In this document: in pieces, positions 42,856 to 52,810 of the stretch
How positions within the stretch are numbered: the stretch's first letter is position 1
Layout of the letters: each line of letters opens with the position of its first letter
NCBI GenBank assembly: GCA_023435745.1
Contig: JAEZMD010000014.1
Location: 46,608-110,607, forward strand
Source of the DNA: Bacillota bacterium
Lineage (GTDB): Bacteria; Bacillota; Clostridia; Acetivibrionales; DTU013
Length of the DNA: 64,000 nt
Direction of reading: 5' to 3'
Notes under the pieces: model-generated
Told to the model about the DNA's origin: nothing
What the model saw: the letters and a program-made list of their open reading frames with translations, nothing else
Databases searched by the model: none
Position numbers and translations under genes: made by a program

Positions 42856-43497
42856 TTAGTCCAGAGCATCTTCCTCAATGATATCATCCGCAAGGCCGTG
42901 CAGCGCTTCGCGAATTGTGCTCATGGAGAAGCCTCTGTGCATTAAAAACATATATGCTTTTCTCAATATTTTTTTATCTTTTAAATCATATTTACCAAAT
43001 TTACGCTTTAACAAACTTTCTGCAACAACAGAATCCTCAACCTTCCAATCCTCCAGCACCTCATCTGCCGTTTCTTCCGCAATTCCTCTGGCAATAAGCT
43101 CTCTTTTCATCATTTTTTTAGATATTGGTTTCAGCTTACTCCTGTCAAATACATACTTCTGTGCGTAGAGCTTGTTATTGATATATCCAATGGCCTTCAG
43201 TTCGTTGACTGCCTTTTCAATACATTCATGGTCGTAGCCGTCTTCATGAAGCTTTTTCCACACCTCCTGCTCTGTCCTGAGCTTCAGTGAAAGGTAGCGG
43301 ACAGCTTTTGATTTTGCTTCACGGAAATTTAGTGTATTTTTAACATAATCGATTGTTTCCTCTGTAATATCTGTATTTTCATATAAATGCATAGATATGT
43401 AATCTTCCTCAGAGATGGTGAATGAAAATCTCCCATCGATATAGACAGATAATCTGCCGAGGTTTTTTTTGCTTTTTTCTACCGAAGTGATCTCCAA
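42856..43497 (-). CDS. recX: Regulatory protein RecX
   Basis: Modulator of RecA filaments. 213 residues, TTG start with AGGAGATGG upstream. Three-helix repeat modules, e.g. AKSKAVRYLSLKLRTEQEVWKKL and FGKYDLKDKKILRKAYMFLMHRGF. Directly downstream of recA (69 bases), likely co-transcribed and SOS induced. Confidence 0.93.
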   Translation of the reverse strand: MEITSVEKSKKNLGRLSVYIDGRFSFTISEEDYISMHLYENTDITEETIDYVKNTLNFREAKSKAVRYLSLKLRTEQEVWKKLHEDGYDHECIEKAVNELKAIGYINNKLYAQKYVFDRSKLKPISKKMMKRELIARGIAEETADEVLEDWKVEDSVVAESLLKRKFGKYDLKDKKILRKAYMFLMHRGFSMSTIREALHGLADDIIEEDALD

Positions 43498-43566
43498 CGA
43501 TTCACCATCTCCTGTCAGATTGACCTAATGTTTCATCCATGCCTGTTTTTATTTTACCCTTTTTCG

Positions 43567-44619
43567 CTAGTCCATGTCCAGTTCCATTTCATCCTCGTCA
43601 TCAGCATGAGAATTGGACGACATACTCTTTACGAAAGCCTGATTGTAATTTTCACGTATTTTCTTTTCGATATCCTTGCATATTTCGGGATTTTCAATAA
43701 GGAACTGCTTCACATTTTCTCTTCCCTGTCCGATCCTCTGGCCATTGTAAGAGAACCATGAGCCGCTCTTGTTTACAATATCCAGATTTACGCCTACATC
43801 CAGGATACTTCCTTCTTTGGAGATGCCCTGACCATAAATGATATCGAATTCTGCTTCTTTGAACGGCGGAGCAACTTTATTTTTCACAACCTTGACGCGT
43901 GTTCTGTTTCCGTAGACCTCCGTGCCCTGCTTCAATGACTCTATCCTGCGTACGTCAAGCCTGACGGATGAATAAAATTTCAATGCCCTGCCGCCCGGCG
44001 TTACCTCAGGATTGCCGAACATAATCCCAACCTTTTCTCTCAACTGATTGATGAAAATAGCGGTGGTCTTTGACTTACTGATCACGCCCGCCAGCTTTCT
44101 GAGCGCCTGTGACATCAGTCTCGCCTGCAGCCCCACATGTGAGTCTCCCATTTCGCCGTCAATTTCAGCTTTTGGCACAAGAGCCGCCACAGAGTCAACA
44201 ACAATGACATCGATAGCTCCGCTGCGTACCAGTGCTTCTGCGATTTCCAAGGCCTGCTCCCCCGTATCCGGCTGGGAAACAATCAGATTTTCTATATCTA
44301 CACCGAGTTTTTTTGCATAAACCGGGTCAAGCGCATGCTCCGCATCGATAAATGCCGCATCTCCTCCAGCCCTTTGTGCTTCCGCGACAATATGCAGCGC
44401 AACTGTGGTCTTACCTGAGGATTCCGGTCCGAATATCTCAACAATCCTTCCTCTTGGCACTCCGCCTACGCCAAGCGCAATGTCAAGCCCGATCGAGCCG
44501 GTTGGAATGACTTCAACATTCATATGCGAATCCTCACCCAGCCTCATTATGGCGCCCTTTCCAAATTGTTTTTCGATCTGGCCGAGCGCCATCTCCAATG
44601 CCTTCTTTTTCTCCATCAT
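43567..44619 (-). CDS. recA: Recombinase RecA
   Basis: Homologous recombination and SOS coprotease. 350 residues. Walker A GPESSGKTTVALH (about 68), ALEIAEALVRSGAIDVIVVD Walker B, loop 2 FINQLREKVGIMFGNPE. Acidic C-terminus DDEDEMELDMD. Double ATG, AAGGAGG site 10 bases upstream of the first. Own promoter with LexA-type box. Confidence 0.98.
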   Translation of the reverse strand: MMEKKKALEMALGQIEKQFGKGAIMRLGEDSHMNVEVIPTGSIGLDIALGVGGVPRGRIVEIFGPESSGKTTVALHIVAEAQRAGGDAAFIDAEHALDPVYAKKLGVDIENLIVSQPDTGEQALEIAEALVRSGAIDVIVVDSVAALVPKAEIDGEMGDSHVGLQARLMSQALRKLAGVISKSKTTAIFINQLREKVGIMFGNPEVTPGGRALKFYSSVRLDVRRIESLKQGTEVYGNRTRVKVVKNKVAPPFKEAEFDIIYGQGISKEGSILDVGVNLDIVNKSGSWFSYNGQRIGQGRENVKQFLIENPEICKDIEKKIRENYNQAFVKSMSSNSHADDEDEMELDMD

Positions 44620-44649
44620 TGCAAGCAGACCTCCTTATATGAATAAATG

Positions 44650-44698
44650 CGAACGTTTGTTCTGGATTAATTATATGTCATTTCTCCGGAAGAGTCAA
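44650..44698 (-). promoter_or_regulatory. recA promoter with LexA box
   Basis: Minus-strand TTGACT (44693-44698), 17 bases, TATAAT (44670-44675): near-consensus. LexA-type box at 44650-44663 on the predicted start site, CGAAC-N4-GTTC type, 12 of 14 positions of CGAACRNRYGTTYC read on the plus strand. Confidence 0.85.
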
Positions 44699-44716
44699 TG
44701 ACTTATTTACATTTTA

Positions 44717-46297
44717 TTACATATCTCTGTGCACTTTCAACTTTTTTAACAAATATTTCGCATCCTCTGCCTTTAGTAAAAGCATCATGACCGCATATAC
44801 TGCCGCTCCAACGATTATTTCGCCTATAAGGTATGCTAACTGCATCGCCTTTGTATCAAGCCGGGCAGGAATACCCTCAAATACTGCCAGAACAACACCC
44901 ATCGTCAATGCAGACGGTACCGCTCTGACAAAAAAGCTCCACAGCCTGTCCAGGGAAATACCCTTCACTTTTCTACTCATCAGGACAAACAGCAAAACAG
45001 CGTTAATCGTACTTGTGATGGAATAGGTCAAAGCCATACCTGCGGGGCCAAGATCTGTGAACAGATAAAAAATCAGACCAAATCCCAAATTCATAATAAC
45101 AGAAGAAATCCCTGCCAGCAATGGAGTTATTGTATCCTGCAGCGCATAAAAAGCCCTGTTCATAATTGTAACAACCGACGAAGTGATGATGGATACTGCG
45201 AATACCGCCATAATAGACGCAACCAGCGTAACATCCGCCTCAGTAAATTTAACTCCCCATTTGTACACCGCTCTAACCAAAGGTTCCCTTAGCACGATGA
45301 AACCAACTGTTGAGGGCACTGCCGCAAAAAGTACCGAGGTAAGGGATCTCATCAGCAGGTGTTTGTATTTAGAGTAGTCTCCTGATGCGTATTTCCCGGA
45401 CAAGGCAGGCAGAATCGCAGTACCAAGCCCCAACGCAAAAATCCCATGCGGGAGCTGCCACAGTGTGTTAGCATTTCTGAATGCGGCGAGACCTCCCTCA
45501 AAAGCCGATAGAGAAACAAAGGCCGTCGCAATAATTACATTGACCTGCGTAGCGGAGGAGGATAAAAGAGACGGCACCGCCTGCCCCAGTAGCGTTTTGA
45601 AGCCTTTGTCAGCAAGGTCGATCACTGGCCTGTAAAACTTCATTTCCGGCAATACAAACAAAAGCTGTACTAAAAAATAGAGCGCAGCGCTGGCTGCAAC
45701 ACCATATGCGACCTTTACCATGCTGCCGGGATTCGTGTCGGCAAAAAGCAGAATGCTTAAGGCGCATCCGACATTATAAATGGAAGGACCGTATGCCGCC
45801 GCGGCAAATTTTTTATAAGAGTTCAATACGCCGTTGCACATACCTGCAAGCATAATAAAGGAAACAGACGGAAAAAGGATTCTTGTCAGTCTGATAGACA
45901 ATTCCTGCGTTTGCGGACTTTTCCCTGCAAAGCCCGGCGCAACGGCCGGAATGATCTGCTGAGCATAAATCATACCGAAGCCGCACAGAATCGCCATAAT
46001 AATAAATGCAATATTTATAAAGGTGCTGACTGCTCTCCAGCCCTCAAGCTCCTCTTTTCTCTCCAGCCTGCCCGATAAAAAAGGAACAACGGCGGCAGAT
46101 ATGGTACCGCCAACCAGCAAGATATACATCAGGTCCGGAACTGTAAACGCGGCAACATATGCATCCTGCACCCAGCTGAGTCCAACCTTCCATGACAGCA
46201 TCGTTTCCCTGATAAACCCGGTAAGTCTGCTCAGTACCACGGATGACATGACAATCATCGCCGCAGAGGATACCCTGTTATCTTTTAAACGCTCCAA
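44717..46297 (-). CDS. murJ: Lipid II flippase MurJ (MviN)
   Basis: Peptidoglycan precursor flippase. 526 residues with ~14 membrane helices; TTG start behind GGAGG. Family signatures RLTGFIRETMLSWKVG at the N-terminus and GGTISAAVVPFLSG. Lies between cinA and recA, one base from the cinA stop, so it is co-transcribed with cinA. Confidence 0.93.
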   Translation of the reverse strand: MERLKDNRVSSAAMIVMSSVVLSRLTGFIRETMLSWKVGLSWVQDAYVAAFTVPDLMYILLVGGTISAAVVPFLSGRLERKEELEGWRAVSTFINIAFIIMAILCGFGMIYAQQIIPAVAPGFAGKSPQTQELSIRLTRILFPSVSFIMLAGMCNGVLNSYKKFAAAAYGPSIYNVGCALSILLFADTNPGSMVKVAYGVAASAALYFLVQLLFVLPEMKFYRPVIDLADKGFKTLLGQAVPSLLSSSATQVNVIIATAFVSLSAFEGGLAAFRNANTLWQLPHGIFALGLGTAILPALSGKYASGDYSKYKHLLMRSLTSVLFAAVPSTVGFIVLREPLVRAVYKWGVKFTEADVTLVASIMAVFAVSIITSSVVTIMNRAFYALQDTITPLLAGISSVIMNLGFGLIFYLFTDLGPAGMALTYSITSTINAVLLFVLMSRKVKGISLDRLWSFFVRAVPSALTMGVVLAVFEGIPARLDTKAMQLAYLIGEIIVGAAVYAVMMLLLKAEDAKYLLKKLKVHRDM

Positions 46298-46298
46298 T

Positions 46299-47564
46299 TC
46301 AAAATCCTCCCGGGTTATCAGCCTTTTGACCCGCTGTATTCAGATACCTTCGCAACATATCAAACGCATATAGACAAGTGACGTTTCTGATCCTGGTCCT
46401 GCTTCCCCATAGATCAAGCCGCTTTCCGATCACACCGTCTGGATGGGATAATGCGATATAAACCAAACCCACCTGTTTTTCCGGTGTACCGCCGTCCGGC
46501 CCGGCAATACCGGTTACCGAGATGCCCAGGTCAGTACCGGATACCCTCCGGATTCCTTCAGCCATCTCTGCGGCAGTCTGCTCGCTTACCGCGCCGAACT
46601 GATTCAGTGTTTCCTGGTTTACACCCAGCTCTTCTACCTTGGAACGATTACTATATGTGACTATAGCCCTGTCGAAAGACGCTGAAATTCCCGGTTTATC
46701 CGTCAGCTTCGATGCCAGAAGGCCGCCTGTGCAGGATTCAGCAAGCGACAAGGTCAAGCCGCTTTCGATAAGCATGTCAGCCGCAACCTCTTCGAGCTCT
46801 CTGTTGTCATTAGTGTAGACCGAATCGCCCATCCTTCGTTTTATTTCGTCCTCAACCGGAGTTATGATATCTTCCTCACTGCTGTCCTTCTTATATCTTG
46901 CAGTTATTCTCAGCGTCACTTCCCCGTCCCTGGCATAAGGCGCAATGGTTGGATTGGTCTGCACATCAATCAGGTCAAGTAATCGATCTTCAACTTCAGA
47001 CTCCCCGATTCCGAAGATTCTGATGTATCTGGACTCCAGCCTGAATTCCGATTTTGCCGCAAAATACGGCATGACGGAATCATCAAACATTGGCTTCATT
47101 TCAGAAGGAGGACCTGGCAGCATAATAACGACCTTACCATCCTGTTCAATAATGCAGCCGGGCGCCGTGCCGTTTTTATTCCTTATGATTATACTTCCTT
47201 CCGGCAAATAGGCCTGCTTCATATTATTATGGGTCATCGCCCTGTTTCTTTTTTCAAAAAATTCCTTCATCCTGTTTAGTGACTCCCGGTCGATCACAAG
47301 CTTTCTGTTCACAGCCGCGGCCACAGTCTCCTTTGTCAGATCATCCTGTGTCGGTCCAAGTCCGCCTGTCAGAATAACCACATCTGAACGTGATAGAGCC
47401 AGGTCAAGACATTGCTTCAGTCTGTCAGGGTTATCGCCCACAACATCGTGATAATATACACCTATCCCCACATTGGGCAATCTTGAGGAAATATATTGCG
47501 CATTTGTGTTGGCAATCTGCCCCATCAGTAGTTCTGTACCGACCGCAAGAATTTCTGCTTTCAT
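46299..47564 (-). CDS. cinA: Competence/damage-inducible protein CinA
   Basis: 421 residues from MKAEILAVGTELLMGQ with a GAGAGGAAG site. N-terminal molybdopterin-binding-like COG1058 domain (TGGLGPTQDDLTKE), C-terminal nicotinamide mononucleotide deamidase domain (LAESCTGGLLASKLTD, GIAGPDGGTPEKQVG). Cleaves NMN and possibly ADP-ribose. First gene of the minus-strand cluster; diverges from the MoxR operon. Confidence 0.95.
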   Translation of the reverse strand: MKAEILAVGTELLMGQIANTNAQYISSRLPNVGIGVYYHDVVGDNPDRLKQCLDLALSRSDVVILTGGLGPTQDDLTKETVAAAVNRKLVIDRESLNRMKEFFEKRNRAMTHNNMKQAYLPEGSIIIRNKNGTAPGCIIEQDGKVVIMLPGPPSEMKPMFDDSVMPYFAAKSEFRLESRYIRIFGIGESEVEDRLLDLIDVQTNPTIAPYARDGEVTLRITARYKKDSSEEDIITPVEDEIKRRMGDSVYTNDNRELEEVAADMLIESGLTLSLAESCTGGLLASKLTDKPGISASFDRAIVTYSNRSKVEELGVNQETLNQFGAVSEQTAAEMAEGIRRVSGTDLGISVTGIAGPDGGTPEKQVGLVYIALSHPDGVIGKRLDLWGSRTRIRNVTCLYAFDMLRRYLNTAGQKADNPGGF

Positions 47565-47721
47565 TGACTTCTTCCTCTCCCGGCGACACTCTCCGGTTAT
47601 GGTATTAACATGAGCGTCCCATATCATTATACATTAGTGGAATCAACATTAAAATAGCGATATGCAGCTACAATAAAAAAAGACGAAAACGACCGAAAAA
47701 AGTCTACTTCATTCTTCAACA

Positions 47722-47757
47722 TTGTTAAGATAAGATAAGATAAGATTAGATTAGATT
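47722..47757 (+). repeat. Pentanucleotide array AGATA x3 + AGATT x3 in the moxR promoter region
   Basis: Six perfect 5-base units at 47728-47757, preceded directly by TTGTTA (47722-47727), a plausible -35 box. Change in unit number would alter promoter spacing by 5 bases. No better promoter is visible upstream of the MoxR gene. Confidence 0.6.
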
Positions 47758-47805
47758 AAAGTAGTGTAAAGCACAGATCAAATTAAAGCGAAGAGGGATG
47801 CAGAT

Positions 47806-48762
47806 ATGAATGATTCCGTTAGAATTCTCAAGAACATCATCGACAATGTAGAGAATGTCATCGTGGGGAAACGTTATGCAGTCGAATTGGCAGTGATTTC
47901 ACTTATCTGCAACGGCCATGTGCTGATCGAGGATGTGCCGGGCGTCGGCAAGACCAGCCTCGTATCTGCCCTGTCGAAATCACTGAACGCTTCGTTTCGT
48001 AGGATTCAGTTTACACCTGATGTATTGCCCTCCGACATTACAGGTTATTCGATTTATAATCAAAAAACCTCTGATTTTGAATATCGCCCGGGTGCTATTA
48101 TGAGCCAGATAATCCTGGCGGATGAGATCAACCGTACCTCTCCAAAAACCCAGGCCAGTCTTCTGGAGGTCATGGAGGAATACCAGGTAACTGTAGACGG
48201 CATCACCTACAAGGTACCAAGGCCTTTCATGGTGCTTGCTACTCAGAACCCGGTCGAATATCTCGGCACCTACCCGCTGCCCGAAGCACAGATTGATCGA
48301 TTCTTCATGAAAATTTCGATCGGGTACCCTACAAATACTGAAGAGAGCTACATCCTCTCCAAATTCCAGCTTTCCAATCCGCTTGAGAAGCTTCTTCCCG
48401 TTGCGGAGAGCAGCGATATCATCGCCCTGCAGGAAGAGATCAAAACCGTGCATGTCGATAAAACCCTCAGTAATTATATAGTAGACATCGTCAGTCAGAC
48501 AAGAAAGCATCCCGACGTCGCTCTCGGTTCAAGTCCAAGAGGTTCATTATCTTTGTTCCGCGCATCACAGGCTTGGGCTTTTTATAGCGGAAGAAATTAT
48601 GTATTACCGGACGATATCAAGAAAATGGTCATCCCGGTTCTCTCTCACAGACTGATGCTTAAACAGGAAGCAAAGCTCAAGAAGATCAACCCCGAAGAAA
48701 TATTGAATACGATCATAGCTAGAATTAATATTCCGGTGGTGAGCCAACATGAAGCGAAGTAG
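47806..48762 (+). CDS. MoxR-family AAA ATPase
   Basis: 318 residues, GAGGG site. Walker A EDVPGVGKTSLV (about 44), Walker B ILADEINRTSPKTQASLLE, sensor MVLATQNPVEYLGTYPLPEAQ. MoxR ATPases act as chaperones for partner proteins, usually with a DUF58 protein and a transglutaminase-like membrane protein as here. The following gene overlaps by 14 bases. Confidence 0.93.
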   Translation: MNDSVRILKNIIDNVENVIVGKRYAVELAVISLICNGHVLIEDVPGVGKTSLVSALSKSLNASFRRIQFTPDVLPSDITGYSIYNQKTSDFEYRPGAIMSQIILADEINRTSPKTQASLLEVMEEYQVTVDGITYKVPRPFMVLATQNPVEYLGTYPLPEAQIDRFFMKISIGYPTNTEESYILSKFQLSNPLEKLLPVAESSDIIALQEEIKTVHVDKTLSNYIVDIVSQTRKHPDVALGSSPRGSLSLFRASQAWAFYSGRNYVLPDDIKKMVIPVLSHRLMLKQEAKLKKINPEEILNTIIARINIPVVSQHEAK

Positions 48763-49966
48763 AATCCTCTACATCTGCCTTTTTATCGCCGCTCTGATAT
48801 TCACATACTTCAACGGTGGTAAGATGCCATATATGCTGCTTTATACCGTATTGATGCTGCCGGTGGTATCACTTGCATATACGCTGGTGATCTATCTGCG
48901 CTTCAAATACGGACAGGAGCTGGATAAGAAATTTGTAACCAAAGGCGATAAGGTAAATTTCATTTTTAGTATTAATAATGAGGACTTTTTTATCTACCCT
49001 TATGTGCGGGTTGCGTTTTATGGGTCAAAAACTATTTTCGAAAACCAGTTCCAGGAGAAAAGCTTTTCTTTAAACCCGTTCTCAGGAAAAAATTATTTCT
49101 TCGAGCTTCAATGCAACTATCGGGGCAGTTATGAAATAGGCATCAATTCTGTTGAACTTGAAGATTTCTTCGGCCTGTTCAGATTTAGGTATAATGTCTT
49201 TGAACCTAAATATGTCACTGTATATCCCAGGATTGTTTATCTTGAAAAATTCATGCTGAAGACAGATTTCATGTCCGAATCCCATTCCATACTTAATACA
49301 AGAGACGAAGACATGACGACAGTCAGCGACGTTCGGAAGTATCAATACGGCGACAGTCTCAAACGGATCCATTGGAAACTGACCGCAAAAACCATGGATA
49401 TCATGGTTAAAAAGTTTGAAAGTACTTCTCAGACCAACACCATTATGCTTTTGGATCTGCAAAAGAATCCTTTTTCCTTAGGTGAAAACATCGTACTTGA
49501 GGACAAATTAATCGAATCCATCGTTGCCGTGCTTTATTACTGCCTGTACAAATGGATTCCTGTCAATCTGGTGTTTTACAGCGGAAAATTGGTGAATATT
49601 CAGGCCAAAAACCACCTGATGTTCAATGAAATATTTGAATTGCTGGCGAAGATAAGGTTTAACGAAACCGTTCCTGTAAAGGATTTGCTTGATATCTTCA
49701 CCACAAATGTTCTGAAGCAAACCAACATCCTGATCTTTACATCCAATTTAGATTATGAGCTTTACAATCAGATCTATAAAGCAAGCAATGCCGGCTATGA
49801 TGTAAGTTTGATCTACACCTCGCCGGAAAAATTTACAGGTTCAAAAAATCCGGATGTGGAAAACATTCTCCGCTCGCTGCCGGAAATTGGTGTGAATAGC
49901 TATAGAATCAATATGGACGACGATATAAAGGAAATCCTTGAATGCCATGGAGGAAGGTGCCCATGA
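48749..49966 (+). CDS. DUF58 domain protein
   Basis: 405 residues. Two N-terminal membrane helices (ILYICLFIAALIFTYF and MLLYTVLMLPVVSLAYTLVIY), a beta-rich domain, then the DUF58 signature DVRKYQYGDSLKRIHWKLTA (about 205) leading into a von Willebrand A-like fold. Thought to work with MoxR in assembling or regulating envelope functions. ATGA overlap with the next gene. Confidence 0.9.
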   Translation: MKRSRILYICLFIAALIFTYFNGGKMPYMLLYTVLMLPVVSLAYTLVIYLRFKYGQELDKKFVTKGDKVNFIFSINNEDFFIYPYVRVAFYGSKTIFENQFQEKSFSLNPFSGKNYFFELQCNYRGSYEIGINSVELEDFFGLFRFRYNVFEPKYVTVYPRIVYLEKFMLKTDFMSESHSILNTRDEDMTTVSDVRKYQYGDSLKRIHWKLTAKTMDIMVKKFESTSQTNTIMLLDLQKNPFSLGENIVLEDKLIESIVAVLYYCLYKWIPVNLVFYSGKLVNIQAKNHLMFNEIFELLAKIRFNETVPVKDLLDIFTTNVLKQTNILIFTSNLDYELYNQIYKASNAGYDVSLIYTSPEKFTGSKNPDVENILRSLPEIGVNSYRINMDDDIKEILECHGGRCP

Positions 49967-52317
49967 ATATTAAAAACATAACGGACAAAATCCCTGATTT
50001 TCTGCTGGCACAGCTGCTTTCGTTCAGCCTGATCTATGCACTTTCCTCTTCCCTGTGTCTGACTTATCCGATTTTCAAAACATTACTGCTGTCACTGCTA
50101 TGCGTTTTTGTAATGTTTATTTTATTTTTAAATAAGAAGACTTCAATTGCCTCATATTTCATAATCGGTTCGGCCGCGCTGGCCTCGGTTGTATATGTCG
50201 TATTCTTTGTCGGGGTTATAAAAACCGGTTCGTTTATAAGTGATTACTTTTACTGGCTTGAGGAGTATATTCAGTATCCTGACGGATCAGTACCGCTGTA
50301 CCAGTTCATAACGGTTTTGGTACTGTGTTCACTTTTTGCGGTTTTTTCAGAAATGTTTATTATTAAAAGATTCAAATTCCTGATTGTTCTTGCTTTTGGA
50401 ATGATCATGTTCTCCATACAGTGGTCGTATCAAATCATCTCAGCAATGACGCCCTTCTATTTATTTTTAGCCGGCTCACTTATTGGATACATTAAGTATA
50501 TCTACCGGGCCAAATCAAACGCAGGACCCAACGAATATGCCAAGCCTGCATTGCTGGCGCTCTGGAGTGTTCCGGTATGTATTCTGGTCCTCCTTCTGGC
50601 TTTTTCAATAAAGGCCAGCGATAAACCGATTCAATGGGAATGGCTGGATAAAAAGGTGGTTTCAGTTTATAACTATTTCAAAAAAACCCTGGATTATGAG
50701 ACCTTTGATTACTTCTCGCTGTCCGCATCCTCAGGTTTCGGTGACAGGAATAATCTGCTCGGAGGCAGGGTCAAGCTCGACAAGACCAATGTACTCTATG
50801 TCACCACAAGTAACAGGATCTATCTTAAGGGTGCGTCCAAGGATATATACACCGGAAACAGGTGGATAAACAGTGTTGAAGAGTTAGCGCCGACCGGTTC
50901 GGATTACTCCTCCATGTATAAGGACTATGAAGAGATGGTCAATGGTATGGAGCTATTATCTGAAAGTGATCAGTTCATAGAGGAGTATTTTGAAGTCAAT
51001 CCTGTCACGGTATCATATTTGAATATCCGGACAAAATCCTTGTTTCTGCCTCAGAAAGCAGATAAATTTAAGCCATCCGGCGAAGCTCTTTCCGGATTCC
51101 TTAGTAATACCGGCGAGTTCTCCTCCAGCAAAAGGCTTTCCAAAGGCTTCAGCTACTCAGTGAGCATGTATAGCCCTAAGATTGGCGCCGAAGAGTTTGC
51201 AGAGGTAATGCGTAAAAGTAAAAAAGGCCTTTACAACGATTATATACTCATGGCCATGGATGAACCAAATGACGAGACCTACCAGATGCTGACAATACTT
51301 AAGGATAACAGCGAAAAAATTTATGCTGCCTATCTGCAGCTTCCCGAGAATCTACCTCAAAGGGTTAAGGATCTGTCCGCATCTCTGGTCGCATCCTCAG
51401 ATAATAATTACGATAAGGCAAGGGCAATCGAGCAATATCTTGCCTCCAATTTCCCATACAATCTGGATGTGCGCTCTACCCCAAGGAACAGGGATTTTAT
51501 CGACTATTTCCTCTTTGATCAGAAGGAAGGCTATTGCTCCTATTTTGCGTCTGCCATGGCTATACTCGCAAGATGTGCGGGTTTGCCATCAAGATATGTT
51601 GAGGGCTATATGCTCCCACCCGAGCCGATTAAGGATAAAAACAATACTTTTGTAGTAACAAATATGCAGGCACACGCGTGGGTCGAAATATACTTCGAGG
51701 GCTATGGCTGGCTTCCCTTCGAACCAACCTCGCCCTTCAGATCAAATTTTTACGCCAATGACATACCTGAACCTATCCTCTCGACAGAATATAACTCCTC
51801 TTATGATGACTACATGGAGATGATGGAGCGCTATTCAAATCACAATACGGATATGTCAGGTTATGATGAATTCACGGTTCAAAAAGGGCCTTCTGCCATT
51901 GTGGTTATCCTTCTGAGCTTCGCGGTTGTCGTGCTCCTGTTTGGTCTTGTCCTTCTGTTCAATATTACAAAAAGCAGGTTCCGGCTGTACAAGCTCTCTT
52001 CCCTTCCGGCAAAGGATTGCATACTGCAGTTTTATGACTATTATGAAAGAGTACTGAGTTTACAGGGTTTGGGCCTGCAGCCTTCCGAAACTCCGTTTCA
52101 GTACTGCGCCAGGATCGATTCGCAGATGTTTTTCTCTCAAGTGAGATTTAAAGTAATCACGGATATATTTGTTCGATCAAGATACAGCCTCGAGGAAGCA
52201 TCTGAAAAAGAAAAGCAGTTGATATCTGATTTTCAGCCAGGCTTCCTCAAGGAAATCAAAAGAAGTATGGGAAAGCTCAAATACTTTGTTTATAAGTACT
52301 TGCTAAATAAATTATGA
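49963..52317 (+). CDS. Membrane transglutaminase-like protein (TgpA type)
   Basis: 784 residues from MNIKNITDKIPDF (GGAGGAAGG site). About six N-terminal membrane helices, an extracellular papain-like transglutaminase domain with Cys in YCSYFASAMAILARCAG and His in QAHAWVEIYFEGYGW, and a C-terminal helix (~residue 640) followed by a cytoplasmic DUF4129-like tail. The usual third residue, Asp in DPT, is Glu here (LPFEPTSPF), a substitution seen in this family. Ends abutting the ACT gene on the other strand. Confidence 0.9.
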   Translation: MNIKNITDKIPDFLLAQLLSFSLIYALSSSLCLTYPIFKTLLLSLLCVFVMFILFLNKKTSIASYFIIGSAALASVVYVVFFVGVIKTGSFISDYFYWLEEYIQYPDGSVPLYQFITVLVLCSLFAVFSEMFIIKRFKFLIVLAFGMIMFSIQWSYQIISAMTPFYLFLAGSLIGYIKYIYRAKSNAGPNEYAKPALLALWSVPVCILVLLLAFSIKASDKPIQWEWLDKKVVSVYNYFKKTLDYETFDYFSLSASSGFGDRNNLLGGRVKLDKTNVLYVTTSNRIYLKGASKDIYTGNRWINSVEELAPTGSDYSSMYKDYEEMVNGMELLSESDQFIEEYFEVNPVTVSYLNIRTKSLFLPQKADKFKPSGEALSGFLSNTGEFSSSKRLSKGFSYSVSMYSPKIGAEEFAEVMRKSKKGLYNDYILMAMDEPNDETYQMLTILKDNSEKIYAAYLQLPENLPQRVKDLSASLVASSDNNYDKARAIEQYLASNFPYNLDVRSTPRNRDFIDYFLFDQKEGYCSYFASAMAILARCAGLPSRYVEGYMLPPEPIKDKNNTFVVTNMQAHAWVEIYFEGYGWLPFEPTSPFRSNFYANDIPEPILSTEYNSSYDDYMEMMERYSNHNTDMSGYDEFTVQKGPSAIVVILLSFAVVVLLFGLVLLFNITKSRFRLYKLSSLPAKDCILQFYDYYERVLSLQGLGLQPSETPFQYCARIDSQMFFSQVRFKVITDIFVRSRYSLEEASEKEKQLISDFQPGFLKEIKRSMGKLKYFVYKYLLNKL

Positions 52318-52749
52318 TTACAGCTTATATACCTGCTTGGCGGAAAGAACGCTGATGCCGTTTTTTTGGAGGACTTCCACAGCTCTTGCGGGTTCCTCTA
52401 CCCTAAGAAGAACCAGTGCTTCATCTTCCGCCTTGCTAACAAATGCATACATATATTCGATCCCTATTTTGTTCTTGTCCAGTATCTCGAGGGCTTTCGA
52501 CAATCCGCCGGGCTTATCCTGTACGCCAATAGCAATGACACTTGTCGAGCTGACTGTAAACCCTTGCTCCTTCAAAATTAGCAATGCCTTTTCAGGATTA
52601 TTGACAATAAGCCTTAATATTCCAAAATCTGTAGTGTCCGCTATGGATAATGCACTAATGTCGATATCGCTGTCTCCAAGGATCCTGGCTACCTCTGCAA
52701 GCCGTCCTGATTTGTTTTCCAAAAAAATCGATATCTGCTCTACAAACAT
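52318..52749 (-). CDS. ACT domain protein
   Basis: 143 residues from MFVEQISIFLENKSGRLAEV behind GGAGGG. Two tandem ACT domains: residues ~3-70 (ISIFLENKSGRLAEVARIL) and ~72-140 (IGVQDKPGGLSKALEIL). ACT pairs bind small ligands, often amino acids. It lies 62 bases after the CoA ligase in the aryl-acid cluster, so regulation by an aromatic compound is plausible (inference). Confidence 0.9.
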   Translation of the reverse strand: MFVEQISIFLENKSGRLAEVARILGDSDIDISALSIADTTDFGILRLIVNNPEKALLILKEQGFTVSSTSVIAIGVQDKPGGLSKALEILDKNKIGIEYMYAFVSKAEDEALVLLRVEEPARAVEVLQKNGISVLSAKQVYKL

Positions 52750-52810
52750 GGCAAAACCCTCCTTCGTTTTAGCTATTTCCCGCCGATATAGCAATGGTTT
52801 TCGTTACGAA

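Noticed and set aside
47980..48510. 176-codon minus-strand open frame
   Set aside because: It is antisense to the well-supported MoxR ATPase and has no recognisable domain.
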